A stretch of 64,000 bases of DNA from Xestospongia bergquistia (taxonomy: Eukaryota; Porifera; Demospongiae; Haplosclerida; Petrosiidae): NCBI GenBank assembly GCA_963965975.1, contig OZ014414.1:2951501-3015500 (forward strand). The letters run 5' to 3'. The notes beneath the pieces are model-generated. The model made no database searches, was not told where the DNA came from, and worked only from the letters and a program-made list of their open reading frames with translations. Shown here in pieces: positions 1-10,828 of the stretch. The translations under genes and the position numbers were made by a program. The number at the start of each line of letters is the position of its first letter. Positions within the stretch are counted from its first letter, which is position 1.

Positions 1-2099
1 GTGGAGTTGTAGGAAGTGTATTAAGCAGTGCCATGTTGGATTTAGGAGGAGTAGCTCTAGGAGCTGCAGTTGGTGGTGCCATTGGATATCATTATGCTAC
101 TAGTAAGTATTATACTGATCAGTTACACATGCATGGAATTAAATGATTAAAACAATGGTGTAATGTTATGAATAAACTTTGAATTAAAGTGAACATATTA
201 ATTATATACAATGCCACTTTAAACAGATACTGCTGAACTTCCTGACTGCAAGTATCGAGGTTATATCTTTTATGAATTAGTAAATGTGGAAACATGGAAG
301 ATGCGTTTTACAGTTGTTCAAGATAATACATATTCTGATGTAATAAGTGCTCATCAGTTTTAATGATGATTGTAATCATCAATGTTTCCTATATAGAAAA
401 CTCTAAAATTGAAATCTAAGTTTGGTAATGAAGAAGACAACTTTCCATTTCGTTTTGCTACTAAGGTATCTGAAGAGAATTTAAAATTATTAGGATTCCC
501 CGATGAAGCAGTTGATGGATGGGAAATAACACCACTACGTACACCACTTGTAGTAAGTAATCATAAATGTTATGTCTTTTGTGTGTGTGGAGGAGGGGGA
601 TGTTTTAACAAAAAATTATATGTAAATTACATGAACTGTAAGTTATCTGTTTTTACATTTAAATTACTTTGATTTAGATTAACAGGAAAGATGCTGATGA
701 CTTTAGTCAGTTAAGGAGTGTTAATCCTCCTAATATTCCAGTACAAGTAACTGCTAATCCTAGAATGAGTGACTTCAAAAATAATCTAAAACATACTATA
801 ACAATTGAAGGTATTGAAGTAACTGAGAGTCAAGCATTACCTACAATTGTGATTACTAGATCACTGATGAGTAATTTACAAAGTAAGTGTCTGTTTAATA
901 CTTATCTATGTAGTATTCTAATTATAACCTTACTCTGAGCATTCCAAATATTGTTATTAATAACTATTTTTAAGCTAAGTGCCAAAGCACAAGTCAGTCA
1001 ATTATGGTAAATACAGCTTTCAATTCTAAGCCAGAATACATATATTATGTACATTACCTTCTGTATATCCAGTAATGTTTATGTTATATAAGTTTTGTGG
1101 TTCATTATAATAACAAAAAACATGTATAAAGGATCATACGTATAATATACCTCAAAAAGTAACAACAAAGCAACCACAACCAGGCCACCACAATAGCAAA
1201 AACAACAAATATAACAAACCACAAAAAACCATCAAAGCTTAAAAATGAAGTTAAAGCTAATAAAATCGAATTTATAGTATGTATGTCTGCACTCAGTAAT
1301 ACAATTATCAATATTCAACAATGTAATAATAGATGTAGAATGAACAATGCCAGTGAGTGTGGGAAAAGTGGTGACAGACAGAGAAAGACTAAGCATACGA
1401 GATGCTTCTAATGTCCGGTCACAATGAGACAGTGAGCAAGGAAATGTAAACACAACTACAGCTTTATTCATTATCAATGAGTTAAGAAAGAGTTTCTTAA
1501 TGATACCTTACATGTAAGGATTTTACCAAAACTCCCTTATCTTGTTCAAAGGACACTTCTGTTTAAGCCATAACTATGTATTCTACAATTGACTTCCAGT
1601 TATAGATACCATCCATAATGAATATTGTGTTTGTATTTGTATTTTGAATTGTTGGCTGTTTTTGGAACAGTCTGACTTGGTAAATCGTCTATACATGTGT
1701 TAATACCAATAACATGATTTTATTTGTTTTATTCTTTAACAAAGCAAACATTGTTTTGTTTGATCAATACTAAAATTGTATATTTACCGTTTCATATTAG
1801 GTAATATAGTTAAAGGAGGTGTACATGTATCTTCTTTACCAGATCATATCTTGGATCAACAACCTACAATTCAAGAAATAACTACACATGCTAAAACTGA
1901 AAAATGGAATGAATTGGGTACACAATTACAACTGAACAGTGTCAATCTGGCTGAATGTCATAGTTTAACTAGTATGTATCAGTTATGGATTCAAGAGAAA
2001 GCTGATAAAGCAACAAGAAGGAGTTTGTTAGATGCTTTAAAAACTATTAAACAGAACAATGTAGCTATGGTTTATGAAAATTATTTAAAAAATCAATAG
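1..2099 (+). CDS. death-domain protein of the ZU5/death-domain family, 3' part
   Basis: Five exons fit in reading phase: 1-102 (enters from the left edge), 227-339, 397-552, 678-882 and 1801-2099, ending in TAG. The first exon encodes a hydrophobic Gly-rich stretch (LDLGGVALGAAVGGAIG) that looks membrane-inserted. The next three encode a region of unknown fold, with motifs ETWKMRFTVVQD, GWEITPLRTP and HTITIEGIEV. The last exon is a death domain of about 85 residues (LPDHILDQQPTIQEI to ATRRSLLDALKTIKQNNVA). The minus-strand copy at 52634-54840 has the same exon order plus an upstream ZU5 domain, so a ZU5 domain probably lies left of this window. Death domains form homotypic adaptor complexes in apoptosis and innate signalling; that role here is inferred from the family. 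A GTAAGT donor overlaps the stop codon, so a further exon is possible. No break was seen. Confidence 0.8.
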
Positions 2100-3090
2100 T
2101 AAGTTACATTTTGTATATCAATGTATATATAATTTATAGAGTGGGTACATAGCTAATCACGTCATTGTTCTATATGTACATTATCTATATACTTGTGGTA
2201 TCATAAGAGCATAGACTATGAAAACAATCTTGTGACCATTACTTAATATTACAAACTCATTTCCTAATTTTTGTAGGTAGGAAATAATTAAAGTGCTCAA
2301 TCTATATAAGTGATGTTATGTATATTAAGAAGTACATAGGTAAATGATGTATGATGTGTACATGTAATGACAGTTCATTTGAACTATTAAAAATGTTTGA
2401 ATGATTTGAGGCCAATTCTTTGTATTCAAAGATTGTCTCTTTAGACAAAACAGTTTCACTACATGTATAGCAAATTCATAATTACAGAAAAGACAAAAGT
2501 TGGGAGAATGTGGATGTCCTTTCAGTATGTTACAGGCTTAAGTGTATTTTTTATCTGTTGCTGTTTCTATAATAGTCTTGTAATAAAAGCCTTATATCAT
2601 CTTTGACTTTTATTACTGATATCCTACTTGTTGTTATTAAGAGTTATGTAGGAAAAGAGTACAGTGAACATGAGCAACAAAGTATAGTTTAATAACCCCT
2701 CACTAACACAGTCTTCTTGCTCTAGCTTGTGTCTAAAAATAATAAAATCGCTAGGATGGGAAATTTTGACATTTTAATCATTTATATAGGATCTATACTC
2801 TAATTAGCATCATTATATTGGTAGTCGGGTATATTATGTAGTTTCTACATCATTATCTATTAATTTATAATTCCACAGATTCATACCTCAATATTCTAAA
2901 AGAGAGATCCTTTTAACTGTTATAGACATATTGTTTAAACCAAGAAATGAAGCTGATTACACTACTTTAATTATGATATGTACATCACTACACATCTATA
3001 GAATAGTGTTTGTTATTTAAAATTCTTTTGTGATATTTATTAATAATAAGTAATAGTGGGCGTTACAGAATAAAGAAATATGCAATTGTG
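2100..3090. other. intergenic, no gene seen
   Basis: A+T-rich sequence between the death-domain gene and a decayed copy of its last exon. Stops are frequent in all frames, and no splice-bounded coding block or repeat structure was recognised. Confidence 0.5.
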
Positions 3091-3096
3091 TTCTTC

Positions 3097-3235
3097 GCTC
3101 AGTTCTTAGATCAATATCCTCTGTTAAAAGAACTAACTACATGTGTTAGAACTACAAAGTAGTTTGATCTGGGGACACAATTAGAATTAAGCAGTATATA
3201 TCTACTGAATGTATTGACTTGACACATGTTATAAT
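3097..3235 (+). pseudogene. death-domain exon relic
   Basis: Conceptual translation gives LDQYPLLKELTTCVRTTK, a stop, then FDLGTQLELSSIYL. It matches the first half of the death domain of the intact copy at 1801-2099 (LDQQPTIQEITTHAKTEK and LGTQLQLNSVNL). It has an in-frame stop and loses homology before the second half. It lies 1 kb downstream of the intact exon in the same orientation, so it is read as a decayed tandem duplicate. Confidence 0.6.
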
Positions 3236-3611
3236 TGTATTTTTTGGATTAACATCATTTACATGATGAGAGCATATGGATTTACAGCCATTTAATCTAA
3301 TCATATTTGGTCTAACATAATGTACAATTGTCCCACTTTGTCTAAAGTTGAAATTATCCAAATTTCAATGAGTTTTAAGTTAATACTAATTAAATGAAAC
3401 GCAGTAGCCGTACGGACTAAGATAAATATATATTGTAACTATCCAGTTCAGACTTAAGATTGGGCATTTCCTTTCTATTTTTGTTTACTGTTTTACTCTA
3501 TCATCTTGAATCAAGCCAATTTTTTACTGATTCAGACTGTTCCATTTTCATGCTGTTTCAAACATTGATTTTTTTAGCCATTATAAGTCTGAGTCATAAT
3601 CTCTCAAAAAA

Positions 3612-3884
3612 TTATGTATCAGTGTATTTAAAGATTGTTGATCCATTCAAGTGATCAAGTCTGAAAGAATACAATGTAAAGACCTTATAAAAAAAGATGA
3701 GGACAATCTGAAAAGTTCCATCCATGTAGAGAACGGGAGTCTCAGCAATAATAGTGAAGTTATTGTTAGTTGAAAAAAAGAACACATCATCTTTAGAACC
3801 CAACATAATGTCTTCACCCTTGAGTGTTTTCAACCGTTCTCCATTGAAGTCATCTATACTCTTTGGGAGGAAGTAGTCTTTCAT
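3612..3884 (-). pseudogene. MULE-type transposase fragment
   Basis: An open stretch of 90 codons contains ETPVLYMDGTFQIVLIFFYK followed by VFTLYSF. The pattern (Y/F)MDGTFxIVPxxFYQLxTIH is characteristic of the start of the MULE transposase DDE domain in animal Mutator-like and FLYWCH-associated transposases; the Asp of MDGTF is the first catalytic residue. Only about 90 residues remain, out of several hundred, and no terminal repeats were found around it. It lies just outside the left end of the large element at 4006-11773 and is not part of it. It is called a dead fragment. Confidence 0.6.
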
Positions 3885-4753
3885 GTCTTTTTATGTAAGG
3901 CTAGATAACAGATAAAAAGTTGCCATGATGGACGCAATGTTTACTTAACCTTGAAGGGTAACAGAAATGGTATTCATATTCTGATTAAACTGAAAGACCT
4001 TGTAGTAGAGTAAATTACACAAGAACGGACGTATCACTTTCGGCCGCATCTAGCAAGATAAACTACCAAGAGAACTGGCATTTCTAACTTACTGTTGTAA
4101 ACTACGACCTGATTAATTAATATACCAAGTGCTTTGAAAGTTTTAGGAAGCTTCTGTGAATAGCGACAAGGTTTTGAAAAAAATTTTTGGAGGCAGCAGT
4201 AAGCGGACAAGTATGATGTAAAATCGTTCAATTGCCAAAATTCCTTCAATAACCAAGCAAAGCGAGAAGGCTATGGCTGTTGTTATCAAGTAACAATGGA
4301 ACTACAACAGTATAATCAAACTTTTTAAATCTGCTAACACATCGTTATTTTTCAGAGGAAATTTTCTAAGTAGGTGGGGCTATGATTATTCGACCACACT
4401 TGCACGTGTTAATAGAAGTCAGTTAAGACTACTAAGCGTCATCACAGATATTCTGAAAGGTACGATAAGATTAGGTACTCAATAGATTTATTTGTGGCAT
4501 GTCACATAGTCTATAATCCTAATACTACTGTTTTATAGTGACTTGAGTAATTGGTTCAAGTATAATTGTACTGATGTATGATTGTCACCTTGACGTCTCA
4601 AATTGTTGCCTGAGCTTGAGTGACAATTAAAATTAACATTTTTTGCCAAAACACCTACCGTAAATGCTGGTTATTAAGCGCATGCGCTTGTATCTCCACA
4701 GGAAGAAAATATGCGCTTAATAACCATATGCGCTTAACAAATAGCCTTTGCGG

Positions 4754-5179
4754 ATGATGTCACTTTTCTGGGTGTGGTTCTCACTCGAGCACGTGGAGAA
4801 TATGGCTGGTGTTTCTACTGACTTCTCGTTTGACAGCGTGATTCGAGGTCATCACATTTACAAAAAAGTATGGACGCCTTCAGTTGGAGAAGTTCTTCTA
4901 TTAGTGAAAGAGGAAGGAAATGAACATGATCGTTTTGCTGTATCTGTGATGAAGGACGGATTCATCGTCGGTCATGCACCTAGGGAGCTGTCAAAACTGT
5001 TTACACACTTTTTAAACCACGAAGGAGAAATCACTGCTAGGATAACAGGACACAGAAGACTTGGGAGTGGTTTGGATTTTCCTTGTTGTTATGTCTTTAC
5101 AGGAGAAAAGAAGTTGGTGAAGAACTTAAAGGAATTGGTCCTTAAGAGAGAAAAGGTCTCTCTCTCTTGTCCATATTAA
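4754..5179 (+). CDS. HIRAN-domain protein, transposon-borne
   Basis: An intact ORF of 141 codons. Residues about 22-120 form one HIRAN domain: DSVIRGHHIYKKVWTP, GEVLLLVKEEGNEHDRFAV, then VGHAPRELS and a terminal GLDFPCCYVFTG. HIRAN domains occur in HLTF/Rad5-type repair helicases, where HLTF HIRAN binds 3' ends of single-stranded DNA; here the domain stands alone with short basic flanks. The first ATG in frame is 4754; ATG 4802 (MAGVSTDF) lies closer to the domain and may be the true start. The ORF lies wholly inside a TIR-bounded element and has no stops or frameshifts, unlike the transposase relic beside it. The role in transposition is unknown; binding of transposition intermediates is speculation. 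Confidence 0.8.
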   Translation: MMSLFWVWFSLEHVENMAGVSTDFSFDSVIRGHHIYKKVWTPSVGEVLLLVKEEGNEHDRFAVSVMKDGFIVGHAPRELSKLFTHFLNHEGEITARITGHRRLGSGLDFPCCYVFTGEKKLVKNLKELVLKREKVSLSCPY

Positions 5180-5300
5180 ATAACAATAATAATGTACAGT
5201 AATAATAATTATTATATATACCAGAACTACTTTATTTTTTAAAAAATGTATGGATATGATTATTCTTTTAAGACTACTTGTACAATACATATTAGTGCTA

Positions 5301-5414
5301 TTAGTCTTCATTGACAGAATGAATCAGAAGAATCTTTTCTTCTCTTGTGTAGCTCCTTCTTGACCGTTTTAGAGATCTTGTTTCTTTTGAAAGGATCGCT
5401 GATGCCTCAGACAT
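5301..5414 (-). pseudogene. pogo-like transposase N-terminus, truncated
   Basis: ATG at 5414 opens 37 codons ending TREEKILLIHSVNED then TAA. The segment KRSRRSYTREEKILLI matches the first helix of the helix-turn-helix region in a family of DDE_1 transposases, where it usually reads (R/K)xRxSYTREKKLxV(V/I). Everything after the first helix, including the DDE domain, is missing. It faces the HIRAN gene convergently from the right end of the 974-bp element, which suggests the full-length parent carried both genes. Confidence 0.55.
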
Positions 5415-5640
5415 ACTAAATTTCACAGACACTTCTATGACACTCGTTTTTTCACACTCGTGTTTCCACGTGGCATTAACGTAACATTGCTTATTAATAA
5501 TTCATTAATAATTTATTAATAATTCATCAGCGCTTAATAAAAAAGAGTTCTGACCAAGATAAATGTATGCGCTTAACAAACAGTATGCGCTTAATAACCA
5601 TATGCGCCTAACAACCAGCATTTACGGTATTTGGATGTTC

Positions 5641-6220
5641 ATTGTCTCTAGTGTTGTTTTAGTTAACTATAACTAATACTAAAATATTTTTAGTAGAGAG
5701 TAAAAATTTTAGTTAACTATAACTAAAACTATAACAAATATTTTTTTCAAATGTTACTATAACTAAACTAAAATTAAAACTTTCCTTTGAACTATAACTA
5801 ATACTATATTAAATAACCTCAATTATATTAGTTATTAACCACATGGAATGTGTAATGCATTTAACATAATTATCATGTTAGGTAGTGCATACCTGAGTTG
5901 TTTGTGCATTTAACCTTCCATGCATGAGTGATTTTCTAGTTATTATAGTTAAGCTTAACTAGAAAGCATGCTTACAGCTAGTATAGCAGCTGGTCCTGGT
6001 AGGCCAAGAAAAAGTGAAGTATGCATCTTCCTGAAGAAAACAAAAGTGTTTTCTTGTTAAATATGACTATAACTAAATTAAATTTCACATTAAAACTATA
6101 ACTAATACTACTAAATTAAAATTAGTATCAATACTATAACTAAAAATAAATTTTACCTTTTGCTATAACAAAACTAAAACTAAAACACCTTATGTCTACT
6201 AAAACAACACTAATTGTCTC
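5641..6220. mobile_element. 564-bp hAT-type MITE with 8-bp TSD
   Basis: The element is 5649-6212. Its termini are perfect 15-bp inverted repeats TAGTGTTGTTTTAGT, flanked on both sides by the identical octamer ATTGTCTC (5641-5648 and 6213-6220). An 8-bp duplication and a YAGTG terminus are the hallmark of hAT elements. The interior is non-coding and built mostly of degenerate repeats of AACTATAACTAA. Insertion is 12 bp from the right end of the HIRAN element. Confidence 0.85.
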
Positions 6221-7180
6221 CATAAGTATAAAACATGACATAAGACACCTTGGAGATTTTCCTATCTCTCTTATATCCATATTCAAGATATTCATGCACA
6301 TACCTTCAAAAGAAATATTTTCCATAATAAAATAATTAACTATGACAATATTCCCATTACTTTAAAGAAAAACTAGAATAGCCATCTTATAGAGTTGAGG
6401 CTAATTAACTTACATATTATTGATATCTGCTTTGTTATTTGAGATATACCTGATTGAAGGGCTAAAGTTATTGGCAGTGTTCTCAAGTATGGCAAAACAA
6501 ACTAGAGAACTTTATCAAACTTGTAGTTGTGGAGAAACCATAATTTTTATGTTAAGGTCTTTTCACTTTATGTTGCCACTAGAACCAAAAGTGCAATAGC
6601 AAGTTACAGCTTTCATATTAATAGCCTAGGGCTTTCCCCATATGACTTTTTAGTAATATTTTAGCCCAAAAAGGGCTTTTGTTGTGATGGTGACCAGCAC
6701 TGACAAGATTACAGCAGGATAACACCATACACTGCCAAAATTTTCAAGGAAGAATATTTGACAAATAGCTTCTTTGGGAGTATTTTGCAAGTGGAAATTT
6801 TCAAGAATTTCCTATCGCTCTCATCATAAAATTGTACAATTTATAAGTTTGCAAAATTCACAAATATTCTTCAAAAATTTTGCAGTGAATGATGGTTTAG
6901 CTTATAATAGTTATATATCTAAATCTAAGGCCAAATTATACAAGCATAGGGACTAGCATATATTATGTCATTGTCATTTGTGGTGTCATTCTATTTGTAA
7001 ATCCTTAGCAAACCCAATGAGATCTACAAGTGTACATTACTATTTTAAGAACAAAGTGGATGTACCTAGTCCTTAATGCACTAGTATTGTAATAGCCTCT
7101 TGTTAAATAATTTTTGTTGAACTGAAACTTAGTCTACTGCTGCTACACTTAGATTATTACAATCATTTATGTTTAGATCA
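6221..7180. other. interior of the 7.8-kb transposon, no coding recognised
   Basis: Between the MITE and the first coding relic of the large element. Short ORFs are present but none has recognisable motifs or consistent splice-bounded phase. Confidence 0.4.
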
Positions 7181-7231
7181 GTCTTCAGATGTTTGATCTG
7201 GGCAACCAAGTACATATAGAGGTATTCTATA

Positions 7232-7445
7232 GTGTTACTTATCCTGCATCAACCGATATTATCGCTATAATAACTCAAACACATTCTCTATCTGAAAAGG
7301 TAACAACCACTGTTAAGTCTCCAACAGATCAGTTTCCTTTGTATTATCCATTGATGTTGTTATGCACCTAGTGTCTCACTTTAACTCAAGTACTCTCTTT
7401 CAAACACATTCTCAATATCTCAAGACAGCTAGTAACAAATCTCTG
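7232..7445 (+). repeat. two upstream, divergent units of the exon ladder
   Basis: Two blocks, about 7245-7335 and 7375-7445, translate in part to THSLSEKVTTTVKSP and resemble the 66-bp unit repeated at 9285-10615. They lie before the transposase relic, so the ladder once extended, or was copied, on both sides of it. Confidence 0.5.
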
Positions 7446-7549
7446 ATAGGTAGGTTGTGTATGTTATTCATCTATCATTGACATACTTATCTGTAGTCTT
7501 TGTATTCCATCAAATGGCAAGTAAATCACTTCCTCTTAGTGGACGTGTA

Positions 7550-8412
7550 CTCAAAGCCCACCCAATTGTTCAACTGTGATGAAACTGGAATGCCACTAGA
7601 TCCAAAACCTCCAAAGGGTGTGACTGCTAAAGGTGTCAAACATCCAAAAGCAATAACAACTGGAAATAACACACAGATTACAGTTCTTGCATCATGTAAT
7701 ACTGCTGGATACTGCATTGATTGTGACTGACCCTTTGTGATTTTGACCGAAAGTGTCTGAAACAAGCAATGGTTGATGGAGAAGTTCTCGGGACTATGTA
7801 TGGTCTCTCAGAATCCGGGTGGATCAATAGTGAACTGTTTGATTTATGGTTTGTCCATCATTTTTTGCCTCATGCCCCAACTGTATGACCAATTCTACTC
7901 CTACTCAATGGTCATTCTTCACACTATAATCCTTCAATAGTTAATAAGACACCAGAAGAGAAAGTGATCATTTTTTGTCTACCCCCATATTCATCACATG
8001 AAAACCAGCCTCTGGGTAAAGGTCATTTGGACCATTAAAGTCTTCATGGAGGCAGGTATGCCGAAAGTTTTTAGTGGATAATCCGGGCACGGTAGTCACA
8101 AGGTTCACCTTTTCAAAACTATTTAGTGAGGCATGGGCATGTACAATGAAGGTTAAAAGTATTCAAGCTGGATTCTAATACACAGGAATCTACCCCTTGA
8201 ACAGGGATGCTATTGTTCCATCGAGAAAAGATGCCACAAGCACACTTGCACAGTGCACAGGACTGAAATTTATACCACTATATAGCCCTGCACAACTATA
8301 CAGGCCTCCCATTACTCAAGAAGCTGTATTCACAGAAGAGGAAGAATCAAGATTTCAAAAAAGGTTTCAAGAAGGTTATGATGTTACTTCTGATGATCGT
8401 TATAACAAATAG
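7550..8412 (+). pseudogene. DDE_1 (pogo-like) transposase, decayed
   Basis: Recognisable blocks in order: FNCDETGMPLDPKPPKG with the first catalytic Asp (about 7570-7620); KAITTGNNTQITVLASCNTAGY; GWINSELFDLWFVHHFLPHAPT; LLNGHSSHY, where the family has LDGHxSH, so the second Asp is Asn; SHENQPLGKG, where the family has QPLDxG, so the third Asp is Gly; FGPLKVF; TGIYPLNRDAIVP. Frameshifts and stops occur near 7728, 7886, 8040 and 8178, and the last block (8197-8412) is open to a TAG. Two of three catalytic acids are lost, so it cannot be active. It is the transposase relic of the enclosing TA-flanked element. Confidence 0.8.
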
Positions 8413-8468
8413 AAAAAAAGCATCAATCAACTAACGATGGTAGTGGATTCGTTGATCAAGAGCTTGAT

Positions 8469-8885
8469 TTGAGTTCCCAATTGTCCCACAATGACACAGT
8501 TTCTAATGATGCCACCACTCATATGTTTTCTCAATACCCATATTATCCACCAGATACTAGATACCCATATTACCTACAAGACACTCTTCCATATTTTTCA
8601 TTTTTCAAAGTTGTCCTTCCACTGCAAGTGCTGAAAGTAATATGTATCCTTTTGTCTGTCATCCTCCTGAACAACCTTCACAATCTGCAGTTCTTCAAAA
8701 ATCATCTATTTTTTTAAAGATTTTAGAAGAAGAAAGATCATTACCCTTTTGTAAGCTTCCAGTTATACCACAAAAGAAGTCTGGAAAAGTCTTAACAAGT
8801 GTAGAGAATCATGTGGCAATTGAAGAAAAAAAGAATAGGAAATTAGAAGAAATGAGAAGGAAGGAAGAAAAAAAAGAAAAAAGAA
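8469..8885 (+). pseudogene. Pro/Ser then Lys/Glu-rich linker of the element protein
   Basis: Downstream of the DDE block comes a low-complexity Tyr/Pro-rich stretch, then a segment containing SVENHVAIEEKKNRKLEEM and a run of KEEKKEKRS, ending at a good donor (AGAAGTAAGT near 8885). It is probably a charged helix or coiled coil joining the transposase to the Ser-rich ladder. There is at least one frame change near 8640. No domain was recognised. Confidence 0.45.
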
Positions 8886-9284
8886 GTAAGTATATACATA
8901 GATACTGCAACTTACACATTCTTACTTTGATTAGATCAAGCTAGGATAGCTCAGTTAAAAAAAAGTGAGAATGACATACCCAAATTTTGATTCCTCGATA
9001 TTGTTATAGAAAGTTCTTGCTCTAAAAAGTCCTGTACTGGTTCAGCCCCTATTAGCAGTTCTCAATCTACATCAAACGATCCCACTGAAGGTAGGTATTT
9101 GCATAATTTCATCTTAAGTCTAGCACCTTTTCAACCAGTATCAATGATGGTACTGTTATATTATACTGTGGTTATAGGTTGCTCATTGTTTACAATGCCT
9201 GAAGAACTAGAGAACAGTTTAAATGAAGGTATAGTGTTAATTTATTGAATTAGTTTATATACCACACCAGGTGCTGCAGGTATC

Positions 9285-10615
9285 TCCAAGTCTCCAATAG
9301 GTTAGTTTGTCTGTTATCCTCTATATTATCCATTGGTATAATAATCACGTCTCTAGTATTCAATCTCAGACACATTCTCGGTCTCAAAAGTCAACCACTG
9401 TCAAGTCTTCAATAGGTCAGTTTGTCTGTTATCTTTTTTGGTTATTCATTGTTATAATAATCTAGCCTCTAGTACTCAATCTCAGACACGTTCTCGGTCT
9501 CAAAAGACAACCACTGTCAAGTCTCTTATAGGTCAGTTTGTCTATTTCTTTTATATTATTCATTGTTATAATAATCTAGCCTCTAATACTCAATCTTGGA
9601 CATGTTCTCAGTGTCAAAAGGCAACCAGTGTCAAGTCTCCAATAGGTCAGTTTGTCTGTTATCTTTTCTATTATTCATTGTTATAATAATGTAGCCTTTA
9701 GTGCTATGTTAGGGACATGTTCTCAATCTCAAAAGGCAACCACTGTTGAGTCTCCAATAAGTCAGTTTGTCTGTTATCTTTTATATTATTCGTTGTTATA
9801 ATAATCTACTCTATGGTACTCAGTCTCAGACACGTTCTCAGTCTCAAAAGGCAACCTCTGTCAAGTCTCCAATAGGTCAGTTTGTTTGTTTTCTTCTATA
9901 TTATTCATTGTTATAATGTAGCCTCTGGTACTAAAGTCTTGGACACATTCTAATAATCTAGCCTCTGGTGCTCAGTCTCTGACATGTTCTCAGTCTCAAA
10001 AGCAACCTCTGTCAAGTCTCCAATAGGTCAGTTTGTCTGTTTTCTTCTATATTATTCATTGTTATAATCTAGCCTCTGGTACTCAGTCTCGGACACATTC
10101 TCATTCTCAAAACACAACCACTGTCAAGTCTCCAATAGGTCAGTTTGTCTGTTATTATTTGTATTATTATTGGTATAATAATTTAGCCTCCAGAACTATA
10201 TTACGGACACGTTGTGGGTCTCAAAAGACAACCACTGTCAAGTCTCCTATAGGTCAGTTTGTCTCTTATCTTCTATATTATTTATTGTTATTATTATCTA
10301 GCCTCTAGACTCAATCTCAGACACAATCTTGGTCTCAAAAGACAACCACTGTCAAATCTCCTATAGGTCAGTTTGTCTATTTCTTTTATATTATTCACTG
10401 TTATAATAATATAGGCTCTGGCACTTAGTTTCGGAAACTTTCTCAATCTCAAAAGGCAACCTCTGTCAAGTCTTCAATAGGTCAGTTTATCTGTTATCTT
10501 TTATATTATTTATAGTTATGATAATCTAGCCCCTAGTACTCAGTCTCTGACACATTCTCAGTTTCAGACAAGTTCTGAATTTCAAAAGACAACCATTGTT
10601 GAGTCTCCAATAGGT
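9285..10615 (+). repeat. ladder of about 12 exon-like 66-bp units, period about 114 bp
   Basis: Twelve head-to-tail units have copies of AAGTCTCCAATAGGTCAG near 9290, 9405, 9519, 9630, 9750, 9867, 10013, 10127, 10238, 10352, 10468 and 10600. Each unit has a 66-bp block starting after TAG and ending ATAG|GTCAGT. It translates in phase 1 to about 22 residues such as STQSQTRSRSQKTTTVKSP. The spacer is about 48 bp, A+T-rich, and runs from GTCAGT to CTAG. Because the block is 66 bp and phase-symmetric, any number of copies can be spliced without a frameshift. Alternatively some spacers are read through, since several are open. The encoded peptide is rich in Ser, Thr, Gln and Arg with SP motifs. 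Confidence 0.75.
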
Positions 10616-10671
10616 ATGTATAACACATATATTGCTCACTTGCAATAATATTTAATGTACTGCATTTGCAG

Positions 10672-10828
10672 GCAGGGGGAGTTTGGCAGAATGATTTATT
10701 GTGACAATGCAAATTGCTCAATTGGCTGGTGGCATTTTGAATGTGCTAATCTTAAGAGAAAACCAAGAGGGACTTGGTATTGTTCTTTATGTGATAATGT
10801 ATCTAAACTAGATGAATCAAACTCTTGA
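10672..10828 (+). CDS. PHD-finger exon at the end of the transposon gene
   Basis: Acceptor TTTGCAG at 10665-10671 is followed by 51 codons: GEFGRMIYCDNANCSIGWW, HFECANLKRKPRGTWYCSLC, a short acidic tail and TGA. The order C-x4-C..WWHFEC..WYC-x2-C gives six of the eight zinc ligands of a PHD finger. The first Cys pair (usually CxC just before GxM) is absent from this exon and would have to come from the one before. PHD fingers read histone H3 tails; an element protein with one could be targeted to chromatin (inference). The exon is intact although the transposase upstream is broken. Confidence 0.7.

Larger units (their letters stand above)
4656..5629 (+). mobile_element. 974-bp pogo-like element carrying a HIRAN gene
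   Basis: The ends are inverted repeats: CCGTAAATGCTGGTTATTA at the left, and at the right CCGTAAATGCTGGTTGTTA when read inward, each next to TA. Subterminal zones at both ends repeat the motif TATGCGCTTAAYAA several times, as expected for transposase-binding sites. Inside are an intact plus-strand HIRAN ORF and, from the other end on the minus strand, the first 37 codons of a transposase. It is read as an internally deleted, non-autonomous derivative of a two-gene element, inserted in the left arm of the 7.8-kb transposon. Confidence 0.75.

Noticed and set aside
1105-1477. Two overlapping minus-strand ORFs
   Set aside because: They lie in the last intron of the plus-strand death-domain gene, are hydrophobic and low complexity, and have no counterpart in the paralogue.
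9285-10615. Ladder considered as a simple minisatellite
   Set aside because: Not fully rejected, but the constant splice-like borders, 66-bp phase-neutral blocks and coding similarity between blocks favour exons over a neutral repeat.
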